A stretch of DNA of 64,000 bases from Channa striata (Eukaryota > Chordata > Actinopteri > Anabantiformes > Channidae), in NCBI GenBank assembly GCA_033026295.1, contig CM065168.1:24901306-24965305 (forward strand), written 5' to 3'. A program made the translations under genes and the position numbers. The notes under the pieces were generated by a model. That model worked only from the letters and a program-made list of their open reading frames with translations. It was not told where the DNA came from and did not search any database. Shown in pieces: positions 46,346 through 58,175 of the stretch (position 1 is the first letter of the stretch; each line of letters starts with the position of its first letter).

Positions 46346-47779
46346 TATTTTAAAAGGCATTATTGGATACGTTTTTAACGGTAAGGAATAAGAATTGTCC
46401 AAAATATAGTCGTGATGATTTATGGTTGTATATAGACACTTCAGGAAGCAGCTTTTGAAGATAGCTAAAAATGAGAGGCTCGAATTAGCCTTAGGTAAGA
46501 AGTACATGTCTTTGACATTACAAAAGGTACATTTCGGAATTATTTCACTTTTCCTCCAAGGACAGGAAACCTCAGTTAAAAAAAAAAAAGTTAGATTTCT
46601 GCAAATATCCCTTTATATTTGTCAAATTACTCTTAATCAAGCACAAGTGCTACTCTGCAAAAGACAAAATAGGAAATCACTAAAAAAGACAGGATGGCAC
46701 CAACACTTGTGACTACTGCAACATAAGTTGTGGCAGAAAACTAAAACTATGTGAGTGTGTTGGCAGCCGTGGGGCACAGTGGAGTCTCCTCTCAGGTATA
46801 TAAATACACCAGATGTTTGGAATATTTTGTAATCTCATTAAAGAAGGAAGCAAGATGCAAACAGCTCTACATGACAATGTAGACAGGACATAGAATATCA
46901 TGTCCGACAACTGTTACTTGATGACAAATTAGTTTTAAAGTACTTAACATATTGACAGAATGTTGAAAAAGTACTAGTACTGGTTTTCTTTATGTGTTAG
47001 GAACCAGACAGACCTGAAAATCTAATTCAACACAAGGAACAGAAGTGATGGAAATCTAATAACTTGACATGGAAACCGCATTTGGTTCACACAATCCAGT
47101 GGCCCGTAATTGATTACCTTATATTTCCAAAACATACAGATATGCTTCATAGTCATAATTCACAGCAGCATGGCAGCACCTGAAAATTGGTATCATGGCA
47201 GGGTGCACGTCTGCCTTAGCATTCACTACTGCAATAGAGGAAATCATAAAGGCATCAAAATAGGTTGTGGCTAGACACTAGCAGCATGGTAGACTTTACC
47301 TGCAGCCTATCTGGGCATGTTTAACTAACTTGACATCATCACCATAACACATTTTGATAAAACATGTCTTCATATGATGGAGAAACCAAAACAGAATTGG
47401 TGTTAAAATGGCCTGCAAAAAGTAAACAGGAACTGTTATCCTAAATGTCAAAATATTGTGTGTAATTCTGAGAACCAACATGCTGTGCGGACATTGAGGG
47501 GCAGAAAGCACCAAAATAATTTTTTCTAGCCCAAACAGCCCAATGGCTCTTTTTATGAAGTCAGAAACATGGCTTTTTCTTTATGAATTTAAATGACTAG
47601 CTTGTTTCTATCTGGTAATTGTTATAATTGTAAAGTACACTTAAAACAGGTTGCCATAGAACTTTTGACTATACAGTAGCATAGTGGAGTTATTATGTAT
47701 CATAACTCCAGGAATTACCAGAAAATTCAATGTACATAGATGTGCTTCCACAGTTAAATACATTGAAGCTGTGTGTACA

Positions 47780-48735
47780 CTGCCTCACTGCTCTCCTGAG
47801 ACAACGCATCCTGTAAATGTCCTCTGCCTTAGAGAGTGAAGCTCCCAGGATGTGTTGGGGAGTTTTCAGCAACACATCATGCACTCAGTTGTGCAGTACA
47901 TCCAAGGACAGATGTTTTTTTGTTGAACAGGCTGGAGCTCTTGGTTATCCAGGAGAGATTCTGTTAGATCCACAGAAGTTTAAAGCTGGTGACACAGTCC
48001 ACCACCACTCCACTGATATGAACTAGTGCATGTGTGCTGACTCTCCTCCTTCATGGAGTCTACTATGATCCAATCCACCTCATCTCTGTACATTGACTCA
48101 TCTTTGTCCTCGAGGAGTCCAATTACTGTTGCATCATCTGTACATGTTTACAGACTAACTGAACATGCTGTGCCCTGTTGGTCAGAACGTCCAGTAGCCA
48201 ATTGCAGAGGTATGCGCTCAAGTCCAGGTCCGTAAGTTTGGAGCTCAACTTTGAGGTTACGATATTGAATAAGTAGAGTCCAGTGCTATGAAAATTGCAT
48301 CCTTCATTGGTCTTGTTATCACAGTAGGCAAATTGGGGGGATACATGTAGGGCAGGAGGTGTGCCAGGACCAGCCACTCAAAACACTGTGATGATGAGTG
48401 TAAGTCTACTGGGCTGTAATCATTAAGGCACATTGCAGTACAGTGCACTGGAACAACTGAGGTGGTCTTAAAACAGGTGGGCAAGATAACCTGGGCTGAG
48501 GTCAGGTTGAATAAGTCTGTTAGAGACCCCCACACAGCACATGCGCTAAAGACACATCCAGGGATGCCAGCAGGCCCTGCAGCTTGATGAGAGCATGAGG
48601 AGCTTGTAGACCACAGGGAGCTTGGCTTTGGTTGCTGGATCCAGGTTATCCCTTTAAAGTCAGCTGCAATAAAAGCAGGCTGTGTTGTTGTCTGGCTTCC
48701 TGTAGTTCTTTGTTTTGCAAGATTCACATTAGCAT
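47780..48735 (-). mobile_element. Degenerate jockey-superfamily LINE fragment
   Basis: Minus-strand frames contain QAAGPAGIPGCVFSACAVWG, LTDLFNLTSAQVILPTCFKT, TSVVPVHC, CLNDYSPVDL, QCFEWLVLAHLLPY and AIFIALDSTYSIS, then in another frame DDATVIGLLEDKDESMYRDE. A last piece reads GASLSKAEDIYRMRC. This is the usual order of a teleost non-LTR reverse transcriptase of the jockey/CR1/Rex1 group. The FADD region is collapsed and several stops interrupt it. Confidence 0.75.
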
Positions 48736-49554
48736 CTGGTGGGGTATATCCAGCAGGAACTATAGCTGATATTTATTCTCTGGGCAGATAAAAGTGTCAA
48801 GACTTAACCATAAGAAGTTACAGGTTGGGGTAGCAGTGTCTTCTAGTGATGACAGAGGTTTACACCGAGCCTTGTTTATATATGCAAAGCTCTCTGCCTC
48901 TGGTTGTCCCGGAGTCTGTCTGTCATCCTGTGTGCCCTGAAGACATAGTGTTCAGAAAGTCCAATAGTACTTTACAGAACGCTGCTGTTTCACAGTTTTT
49001 CTGTGAAAAAAGTTTTCCATAATCTTCCTAATGCTGGTGAACCGTAGTTGTTGTTAGTCCATTTTGTTGAGCAGTAACTGATAGCCCGCCATGCTTTCCC
49101 CACCTTTGCATAAAGGATTCATTGGGGCTTAAATTGTGAAGACTGATTTAGGTACTGCAGGACATAATTTTCCACACATTACCTAGACTGAAAATCTTAT
49201 AATGTCTTAGACAAGCCTTTTTGCTGTGGCCCAACAGCCATTATCAGTAAAAGATATTGGTTGTAAAAAAGATCTGGACAGAAAAAAAATTTAATTTGGA
49301 TAAGCTCAATAACAACAACGCCACAGTAAATACATGCCATAATCAGAGCCGGCAAAATATTAGCATGTAATTTTTTTCTGAGCAGAGTATTTATCTGTGG
49401 GTAGCCTCGTTGATGTATTTGATAGGAATAAAACTAAAATATATAAGTAAACTGATACTTGGATCCTTTGGAATCCTCTGGGAGTATCAGCAGTATCAAG
49501 CACCAAGTATCAGTATCAGAGGCAGCACATCAATACGTTCACTATTGTGAATTG

Positions 49555-49805
49555 TGGCCTGGTAGCTCAACGGGTAGAGCAACATGATGGCATATGTATG
49601 GTGTGGGATGAAATCCCGGCCCACACATAACAAAAAAAAAACCCACCTACCCACCAGGTGTGTCCCTGAGTGATACACCCACTGCCAGCTCCCTGGCTGC
49701 CAGTGGCAGCTGCCCACTGCTCTCTGCCTGGTTGACTGTGTTAAATGCAGATGAAATTTTTCATTGTAACATGTATGTGTTCAGTGATAAATAAAGGTTC
49801 TTTTT
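49555..49805 (+). mobile_element. tRNA-derived SINE
   Basis: A-box TAGCTCAACGGGTAGAGCA at 49,563 and B-box-like GGGATGAAATCCCG at about 49,607, then an A-rich run. The tail includes 'cccactgctctctgcctggt', 'gttaaatgcagatgaaattt' and 'ttcattgtaacatgtatgtg', the typical 3' part of a teleost SINE. The tRNA-like head is better preserved than in the other copies in the window. Confidence 0.7.
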
Positions 49806-49810
49806 AAAAC

Positions 49811-50675
49811 TCAACTCAACTCAACTTTATTTATAAAGCCCTTTGTTATGACCAGGGTCATTCTTTGTAATTGAATTATTGTCAGATTATTTTGTTGTAT
49901 GTCTCTCCTCCTCCTTGTGCTTTGTGTGGGTGTGGATTTGGGTGTGTCTCTGTGTGTGTGTGTGTCTGAGAGATTGGCTACAGGTGATGTCTCTGGATCG
50001 GCCTATTGGAACTAATTGTCTACACTGATTGGACAAGAGGGCACTGGAGACTTCATATACACCAGATGTCGGCAGCCTTCTCTCTCTCTCCACCTCTGCC
50101 ACTCCCAACCAACCCAGCAGTCGGTTACTGGTCTTCGTATTGTTGTTAGTTGTGTGTGTAAATAACTTTGTAAATAACCCACTGTAAATATTGAGCACTC
50201 GATAGCAGTAGTAAGAGTGAGAAGCCCGTTTATTTTCTAACCTTTTCTGCTGTTTTTTGATTGTTCAGGTCAGATGTCATGTCTTTATGTTCATATTTTT
50301 ATTTGAGTTGAAAAGGTAAGGTACGGTTGTTAGAGGTTATGTTTGTTGTTTTGGGCACTGCTAACATCCAAAGGTAATAAATTTAAAACATTTGGTCACT
50401 GGTTTTGTTTGGAAAATGAAGAGTGGGGGAGCACATTGTGTTATGCCTTGGTTCCCCTGAGCCAGGGGCGTAACACCTTTAAAACATCTTTGGCTGACCA
50501 AAGCGCTGTACACAGCTAGACAAAAACATTTAGACAATACGTAAAACAGAACGGGAAATGAATAGTAAATAAAATGACAATAAAAACAAAAGAACAAACA
50601 CAGAGTCCTCATGCTGAATTAAAAGCCAGAGAATAAAAATGGGTCTTCAAATAAGTTTTAAAAATGGACAGTGAA
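49811..50675 (+). repeat. Teleost repeat (AACTTTATTTATAAAGC type) split by an LTR
   Basis: The left piece (49,811-49,843) reads aactcaactttatttataaa then gccctt. The right piece (from 50,476) resumes with cctttaaaacatctttggct, gaccaaagcgctgtacac and aataaaaatgggtcttcaaa. Removing 49,844-50,479 (the LTR and one CCTT copy) restores the continuous consensus-like order (TATAAAGCGCTTTAAAAC), so this is one older repeat interrupted once. Confidence 0.75.
49844..50475 (+). mobile_element. Solo LTR, gypsy-type, with 4-bp target duplication
   Basis: The 632-bp segment begins TGTTATGACC and ends GCGTAACA, so it has the TG...CA ends and a TGTTA/TAACA terminal inversion. CCTT occurs directly before (49,840-49,843) and directly after (50,476-50,479) as the target-site duplication. 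The inside is LTR-like: a GT-rich tract, a 'ttcatatacaccagatg' TATA-like stretch and a short AATAAA (50,367) near the end. No internal retroviral-type genes or second LTR are present, so it is a recombined remnant. Orientation is inferred from the AATAAA position. Confidence 0.75.
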
Positions 50676-50704
50676 GGTGCCTAAAAAAGGAATGTCCCTA
50701 ACTA

Positions 50705-51455
50705 AACAATCAGACTTCACGAGGCTGGCCTGATTTTCTTAAGGGGCCTTTTGCTCACTGCCCAGCACTGTTAAGCTGGGCAATGAGCACAGCAAAATTG
50801 GCAGGTCGGCCACTGGTGCCCTGTGCTTTTCACTGTTAAGAGCAGATTTACCCTGACCACATATGACAAAGTGAAAAGGTCTGGAGAAGCTGTTATGCTG
50901 CCTGTAATATTGTTCAGCATGACTGGTTTAATGGTTCATCAGTGACAGTCTAGGGAGTCATATCCATGGAGGGACACACAGACTTCCACAGGCTAGACAA
51001 TGGCAACCTGAGTGCCGTTAGGTATCGGGATGAAATCCTAGTCCCTGGACCCATTGTCACATCCTACACTGGTGCAGTGGCAAGATTGTGCAGGCAGTTC
51101 CTTGAGCATGAAGGAACTGATACCATTGACTGGCCCCCATGCTTACCTCACCTAAATCCAATTGAACACCTTATGTTTCAGTCAATACAAACTACCAGAT
51201 TGCACCTCAGACCTCAGTCCAGGAGCTTAGTGAAAAATGGAGTAACCTGCTGCATAATTTTTTGACTTTGATTTTCGGGGTGTCTTTGAATTCAGCCCTC
51301 TGTAGATTAATAATTTTTATTTCCGTCATAAGATGTGGAATCTTTTTGTTTCTAACACGTGACAAAGTCTGTATCAGTATCAATATCCAACATGATTTTC
51401 CCCCCATTTAGATCTGATGTGTTTCCAAAGTGTAATTTTTTTGGAGCTGTGTATT
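50705..51455 (+). mobile_element. Degenerate Tc1-like transposon with catalytic deletion
   Basis: A plus-strand frame reads MEGHTDFHRLDNGNLSAVRY, RDEILVPGPIVTSYTGAVAR and LCRQFLEHEGTDTIDWPPCL, then PHLNPIEHLMF, a Tc1 transposase C-terminal half with the NPIEH glutamate. The DNARPH segment bearing the second catalytic aspartate is absent between TGAV and ARLCRQ. The 3' end continues 'attttcggggtgtctttgaa', 'ttcagccctctgtag' and 'agatctgatgtgtttcc' up to about 51,455, as in the family's terminal region. The 5' part is missing. Confidence 0.75.
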
Positions 51456-54400
51456 AAATCCAGTCCAAACGAAAGATGTGACTTACGATACAGATACTGA
51501 AGTACTGAAGTACTGAAGTAGACAGACAACATCAAGCAGGCAGGCAAGTGAGGGGGGCTACAACTAGCAATCTGTCAAATATCAGGATGAGCAGACAGGC
51601 AGGTTAATGGACAAAGTCCAAAAATACAGAAGAGCAACAAACGAGGAAAATGTAGGCTGAAAGACTTACCGTTAGGAAGCGCAGAGAAACTATCTGACAA
51701 TGAACTGGGAGAAGCGCTGAGCATGAACAGACAGAAGCAACAGGTAAAAATAATCAGGGATAATGATGTGCAGTAAAGGTGCCGAAATGAACCATGAAAC
51801 ACAGAAGTGATACAGACTATAAAATATAATAATAATGTAAATTATAATGTAATATAAAAAAGTCTGGAACAGGAAGTAAGTGGTCATGATATAAACAGAT
51901 CACAATCCAACAGACTGGAACTTGAATGAATTCACTATTAGTGACAAACAGAGAACTATCATCAACTCCGCAGGTCTCTGTAGCATAACTAAGACTTTGA
52001 GCCTGCTGTAGCTTATTGTTTTGGTTTGTTTTGGTTATTGGTGTCCCACATGTTCTTTTTGTTGCTGACGCAGGAAATCATTTCCGTTGATGAAGAAACA
52101 TACGACAATAGAGATCTAGTTAAAGGTGAACCTTTAACCGAAAAACAAATACTCGTAAGGAGTTTCAAAAGTTACCTTCTTCTGTAGACTTTAACGTGGC
52201 TGTACAAAGTTAATTGTTACTTCTTGCTCCCTTGGTTGAAAAGTGCTGAATCACACATGAACATGAAAAGTTCTTTTCCTCAGCTGGTGCTATCTGCTGA
52301 ACCCTGGGGCCACAAATGCAGCTTTAATGTAGCTGCCACTACAACACGTGGCCTCAGAGAACTGCACACTCCACCACAGGGGGAGAATTTATCATTTCTA
52401 TCCTTTGGGGTCCGGTGTGAGTGGCTGAGATTATGAACTTCTTAGGGGCCATGAGATGACAGAACAATCTGCTGAGTGTGTGGTTCACAGATCACAGCAG
52501 GGAGAGAAACACACCTTTGGAGTTGATGTGCAGCAGCCACCGTTGCCCAGAGCTAATGTCACACAACTGCTATAAAGGAAGGAGGATTTTCACTACAGCA
52601 CTCTCTGCAGTTCCTGTCAGAACTATGTCCCAAGGCTAAACATGAAATGGTCTTCATAACATCAGCCAATATCAACAAGAAAGCACACACACTCACGCTT
52701 GAATGCGCTAAAACGCTGGTTGCCATCATCCTCTCAAACTGTTCTTGAGGGTGATCAGAATGAATTTGCATATATTCTTAAATGTAAGCACTGAACTCTG
52801 TAATTATGTGAAGCTCTGAGTGTGTGCGATAGACTGTGCCCATAATTGTTTGTGTATGAGATGAGGGGGCATGTTTTCAGTAGCAATGAAAGGGGAGGTG
52901 CCCTCGCTGAATGCAGCCCCTCTAGCAGCTGTCTAACACAGCTGTGGCAATTCATAAAAGATACACTCATGCGCACACATTATCATAAATACACACACAC
53001 ATACACATACTGTGTTAAATCTAAGAAGGCCTCCCGGGGGTGATACCTTCCTCCTCATGCTTCCGTGACACAGGCGATGATAATTAGACTAATTCAAAGT
53101 CTCCTCAGAGCGAGGGACGGAGATGAGGCAAAGGCAGGCAGACACCCCTGAAACCACCACAGCAAGGTAGACACACACAAACAGGGTTGACGGGGAGTTC
53201 ATCCAGCTCACTGGTATATTGTAGCATAACATTAGAGCACAAGATCCATACGTTATTGCAGTCAGGACTGGAGAGTAACCGAGGCACGAACTGGAATTAG
53301 ACAGTGGGGGATTTGCCTGTGACCAAAGGAAAATGCTGGGGGGTGAAAGAATGGACGGTTGATCAGAGAACTGCAGTCAAATTATTTGAAGCTCAAAACT
53401 GACGTACTTCATCTGAGCCTCACATACAGGCTGAGCAATCAGTAAACAAGTGAAGATTATTGTGTTAGCTTCTTTAGTTGGGCAGGTTTTGCTATAGAAG
53501 CAGTAATAAAATATGCATTTTACTTATCAGTGAGTTTGAAATCAAAAATCTCATCTAATGACCATAAATAGTTTTGTCACTGTACCAGTAGTGAGACTAA
53601 AAATATAAAGTTTGTCATCAGATAATTCTAAAGTAACGAGGAACCATTTAGTCACTACTCAGTACAATGTACAAAAACGTTAAGAAACTACTTGGTAATG
53701 AGGCTTTGTTACTTTATTTGAATGTGAAAAAAGGAGAGTATCTAAAGGTCTAAATAATAATAACATAATGAGGAACTTGAGGGTGCACAAAGATTAACTC
53801 ATTTTTTAGTAATGCAGGTTTGTGCCACCTGATTAGGATAAGTAATCCGGAGCAAGGTGCTTATTACCCAGTGGCTATACAGACACTTATGAAGTAATCA
53901 TTGCCTTTTGTTTCATTATCATAGTATTTCCCAGTCTTCTCTCTAGTTGCACATCATTAGGTATTGCATATACAGTATCCATGTACTTATTAGAGCAAAT
54001 ATTTCCTGCAAATTTCATGGAAAACAGGGAAGTACTTTTGCATTAGAATGTCAGTATAATGTCCTGATCCAGACAAAGTTCACTGATCATTGAATAAAGT
54101 CCCATGTCCCTCTGACATCCCCTCTGTGATGTCAGAGGGAGTCTGTTTAAAAAAAAATCCATCTATAAAACTAAGTGTTGTGGAATGACACAGGGAGTTC
54201 AGTGTTAGTACAGAGACAACACTTACATCCAGTAAATGAGGTATGAAGTGTGTCATTCCCTTCATCTGTTCAACCATAATGTGATTGAAGCCTCTTCTAA
54301 TGTGACATTATGCTTTTCCAAACAGCCCTGCTGAGACTCGTAACCCAGCACTGTGCATGGCTGTCACACGTCTAAGTGTGCTGCAGTATTGCTGTTGTTC

Positions 54401-55949
54401 TATTTAGACAAGCTTCAGAACTCATTCAAGTGTCACATTTAATCTTTTATTCCAAGTGCTGGAAGACTGCTTAGCATTCTTCTCCTTCCATCATTTGTTA
54501 TTTTTTATAAAGTTAGAACATCTGGAGGTAGTGGGCCTCTACTGTCACTCCTTTTGAGGGCACCTTTTAATATTCAGTAACCTTTGCAATCATCACTAAA
54601 GACTGTACATTTAGACGTTATTCCTTCATAATCAGAAACATGTCTTTATTACTTCATTATGACTCCCTTAAAACTGAACTAAAACTCTTCTGCTGGCTCC
54701 GTTTCACTCCGTTCAGCTTCTCTGATCAGACACCTGGCAGACAGATTATTACAAAAACAAACAAACAAACAAAAAAACACTTATGACTAGCTGTGGTCAG
54801 GGCGGAGCCTCCATCAGATGACATCAGACAACATCTCTGATGTGACCGGATGATATCCGAGTTTCAATAACAGTCCAATATTGTTCCAATATGCTGGCCT
54901 GACCCTGTCTTCTTTGCTGTAATAAAATACAGATCATGGCAGGATCCGTTTTGAATTTCACCTCTATCCACAACTGAGTGGATTTTAGATAAATATAATA
55001 CATAATATGTGGAATAAATTTAGTCAGCCGTCATTAAAGCTAACTCAAGCTGTGGTACCACCCGGTGTAATCAAAATGAAATGCTAATAGACATATTCTT
55101 TAGTTTGTAATTATACAACATATTATTTTTTCAGCTAGAAAACAGTTTTTGATTAGTACATTAACATTAAATAAAATAAGTCAACATATTGGCTACTTTT
55201 CTGAAAGTTAAGCCTACCTATCCGCTTGCTGGGTGACACATATTAGCCCAGTGATTTTTTTATTTTTTTATTTTCCCAAGTCCAAATTTTGTTGTCTCCT
55301 CCACTACTCATTAATCTCTCTTTACATCTTTGTTGAGTTTATTCTCACCATCGCTAAATATATCAGGTCACTATGATAAGAAGGGTCATAATAAACAAGG
55401 TATTTGTATCAACAGATTGGAAATATAGAGGTGGAATTACTGACGACATGTTGTAGTTCGTCATTACAGTAAGCATTTATCGACTGGGTCCATTCTTGCT
55501 GCCAATACAGCATGTCCAAGCCCTAAACTGCACAACAGTTGTTAAGGTTGTCAAGGTTGCATCAGGTACGTCATCCAGCATAAAACGGTTTGCAAATCAA
55601 TGAAAAGCCATAAGACTATGTGTGGTGCAGTTTACTTCTGGCTTTTAAGCTTCAAAAGTGTTGTTCATCTTTCAAGATCTTCTTCAACTACAGTCTGTTT
55701 GTCACACAGCATTAATTCCTTAACTGTTCAAAGGCTAATGAAGAAAATCCCACAGCCTTTATGCCTTTTTGAGGGAATTAGGCAGATGCTAACTTCTGAG
55801 TTTATCTCTAAAGTGTGACTTTATTATTAAGTAGTGTTAACAACCTATTTAATCTTTTACAGGTGTGAAAACTGCATACCACATTGCAGCTACATCATCT
55901 GTAGTTTGCATCTCATTTGTATGGGAACACCATTTTTAGGAGACTGGGT
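51456..55949. other. Intergenic DNA, no gene supported
   Basis: Unique sequence with a tandem TACTGAAG x3 at 51,499-51,520, an AAAC run near 54,756, and a perfect hairpin at 54,107-54,140. Short frames on both strands show no domains. Confidence 0.5.
54107..54140. repeat. Perfect 13-bp inverted repeat, 8-nt loop
   Basis: tccctctgacatc (54,107-54,119) is exactly complementary to gatgtcagaggga (54,128-54,140). The function is unknown; there is no U-run after it and no gene beside it. Confidence 0.8.
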
Positions 55950-56090
55950 GGCACGATAACATTAGTCAGGGTGACAGGTAGAGCAGTCGTCCACTAATCC
56001 CTGGGTTGCCACTTGGCAACATGGCCCCTCTGGCCACATGTCAAAGTTTCCTTGAGCAAGACACTGAACCCCCAATTCAAGGTCGAATTA
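55950..56090 (+). mobile_element. tRNA-derived SINE fragment
   Basis: 'gacaggtagagcagtcgtcc' is the A-box region, and 'cacatgtcaaagtttccttg' plus 'agcaagacactgaaccccc' follow, the head of the family seen in full at 20,138-20,392. The B box is disrupted by a small duplication (ttgccacttggcaac). Confidence 0.6.
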
Positions 56091-58142
56091 TACTTCTCTG
56101 TTGATACATGCAAATGTGTAACTGGACCTACACTGGGATATGTTCGCACATGTTTCTTTTATACTTGCATGCCAATCGTACGAGTCCTCAAAACAGCAGC
56201 ATTGTGTTTAAAAAAAACTCCAGTTAGCTGAAAATGAAGTTTGAATCCATAAACAGGAAGCAAATGCGTGTGATGTGGATTTCAAAACACACAGCGTGTG
56301 TAAGGTGAATTTGGATGTCAACGATAAAATGGAACTGATGAACTTTCAAAAATCGTTCTTTGCAGAATGCTCTGCTGAGGTGTGGGGGTATTTTGTAATT
56401 TGTAGGGGTGGAGAGCTCAAAATTACAATAACAAGAGAAAGTATGTGGAGCCTCTGCAGTTCCCTTGTTTTCTGTCATTGATCCAATGAGGATGTAAAGT
56501 ATGTGATAAACTTTGAGAACTATAGTGTCCTGTCCTACGTTAGTGAATAAACCGCAGAATATTTTCAAAGATAACATGAGTGGTCATTTCAAAGACCAAT
56601 GGCAAAAGGAAAAGTGAGTGAAATACATTTTTATTAACCAAATAGTTTGTGTCCCATGTAAAGTAGAGTTTACTATCAAACTCACCAGACTTTTCTGATT
56701 CTCCTTTGTTTAAATATAACATTTATTATCAGTTAACTTGCCCAAGTTGTTGAACAATAATTTAAAATATCTTTGTTTGATTAGGGCTGTTGTCTGTTAA
56801 ATCTCACTTAGCTTTGTCAAAATATGAATCACAAAATTAAAAGAGATTTTAACAGCATTACACTTCAGAAAAAGCTTCAGAAGAGTAAAAGTGTATCCTA
56901 TCTCAACCAAACAAATCGCTACCTCACCTTAATACTAGGCTTCCTCCTCTTTTTTTCTCACGGCTGTGGCCATGGGGTTGGCATTGGGGGTTGTCATTCA
57001 TATGAATGGGGTACATGCAAACTTGTCATTCACCTTTCCTGGAGCCAGTGTTTAGGGCTACCAATAGCCATAATCATACCCATCCATACAAACCCCCCCT
57101 CTGCCTGATCTTGCCTCAGCCAAGGGCACAGATTACCACAAAAACCAATTTGGAGGGACCGGGGCGTGCTGCGTCCATCAGAGTCAGAGCGGATATGAGA
57201 GGCAGGTTTTTTGTTCTCCCTGATATTTATCTGTCTGAGGCCGAACAGGAGAGGAGATGTGGCTCCAAAGAGAGGTCTCCCAGGTCAGCGGCCTGGTATT
57301 AAACTGATCTATGCATGTATCCCAGGGAGATAACACCACACATCACAGATGTGCTCACGGGAACAAACGGAGGGAAAAATAGTACCCTGATGCAAATGGA
57401 AGGGGTGCTAAGGTGTTGGATAGGATTTCTGCCAAACACACCACTTGTTAATCGGGGATGTAGCCAAGGATATACTCACTTTTGTCGGAGCTTAGCCTTC
57501 ATTTTGGGTTGACGTAAAGCTTCAAAAAGAAAAAAGAAAAAGTAAAGTAAATAGGAGTAAAGGACACACACACCTCAGGGCACTTATGATGTGTGTTTTT
57601 GTAATAGTTATTTGAGCCTAATCTGATTACTTTTAATGCAATTTAACTAACTTCAAGTGCTACTGTTTTAAAGACTGTGAAGTATATTTCCTTTAGAACC
57701 TACAGTGCAGATAAAATTTAAACCCCTGCTGCCTTTCAATTTTCACCACAAGGCTGTCCCCTCTAATTGAACGTAAAAATAATGAAGTGAGATGTGACTG
57801 TTTAAAGATGTACAACAACCAAGGCTGCGTGTGAAGTAGATTACCCTTGACTAGCCGCCTTTAAGTCTGGACAGACTGCAGTCCCAGCCTTGCTGGAAGC
57901 ATGTGAGCAGCAAGGTGAAAAAGTAGCAATTACATAAAAGAGATCAAGTCAGCGCGAGGCTCTCCTTGCTTCTCCCATTCTGTGTCTCCTCCTCTGGGTT
58001 AAACTGGTGAGATCAATCCACAGCTGTGAAGTAGGGAGGGCACCTTGAAAAAGCTTCTATTTATTTGTTTGAAATGTTCCTTTCCTTTCTAGTCCTCTTA
58101 AGGCCACTTGGGATTCCGCCATTGATTTCCACTTCAATAACT

Positions 58143-58175
58143 TGACCTCTGACCCCGAAAGGGACGTGACGTCCC
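58143..58175. promoter_or_regulatory. DR1 nuclear-receptor-like site next to CRE-like palindrome
   Basis: TGACCTCTGACCCC (58,143-58,156) is, on the minus strand, two AGGTCA-like half sites spaced by one base (DR1, the type bound by HNF4, COUP-TF and RXR dimers). Four bases later GGGACGTGACGTCCC (58,161-58,175) is a 7-1-7 inverted repeat with a TGACGTC CRE-like core. The motifs are seen; activity is inferred only. Confidence 0.4.

Noticed and set aside
48257..48727. 156-codon minus-strand frame as a possible host gene
   Set aside because: The sequence order is that of a jockey-type LINE reverse transcriptase with internal decay.
57006..57302. Possible exon with basic residues
   Set aside because: No consistent splice sites or homologue recognised; kept only as a possible conserved non-coding block.
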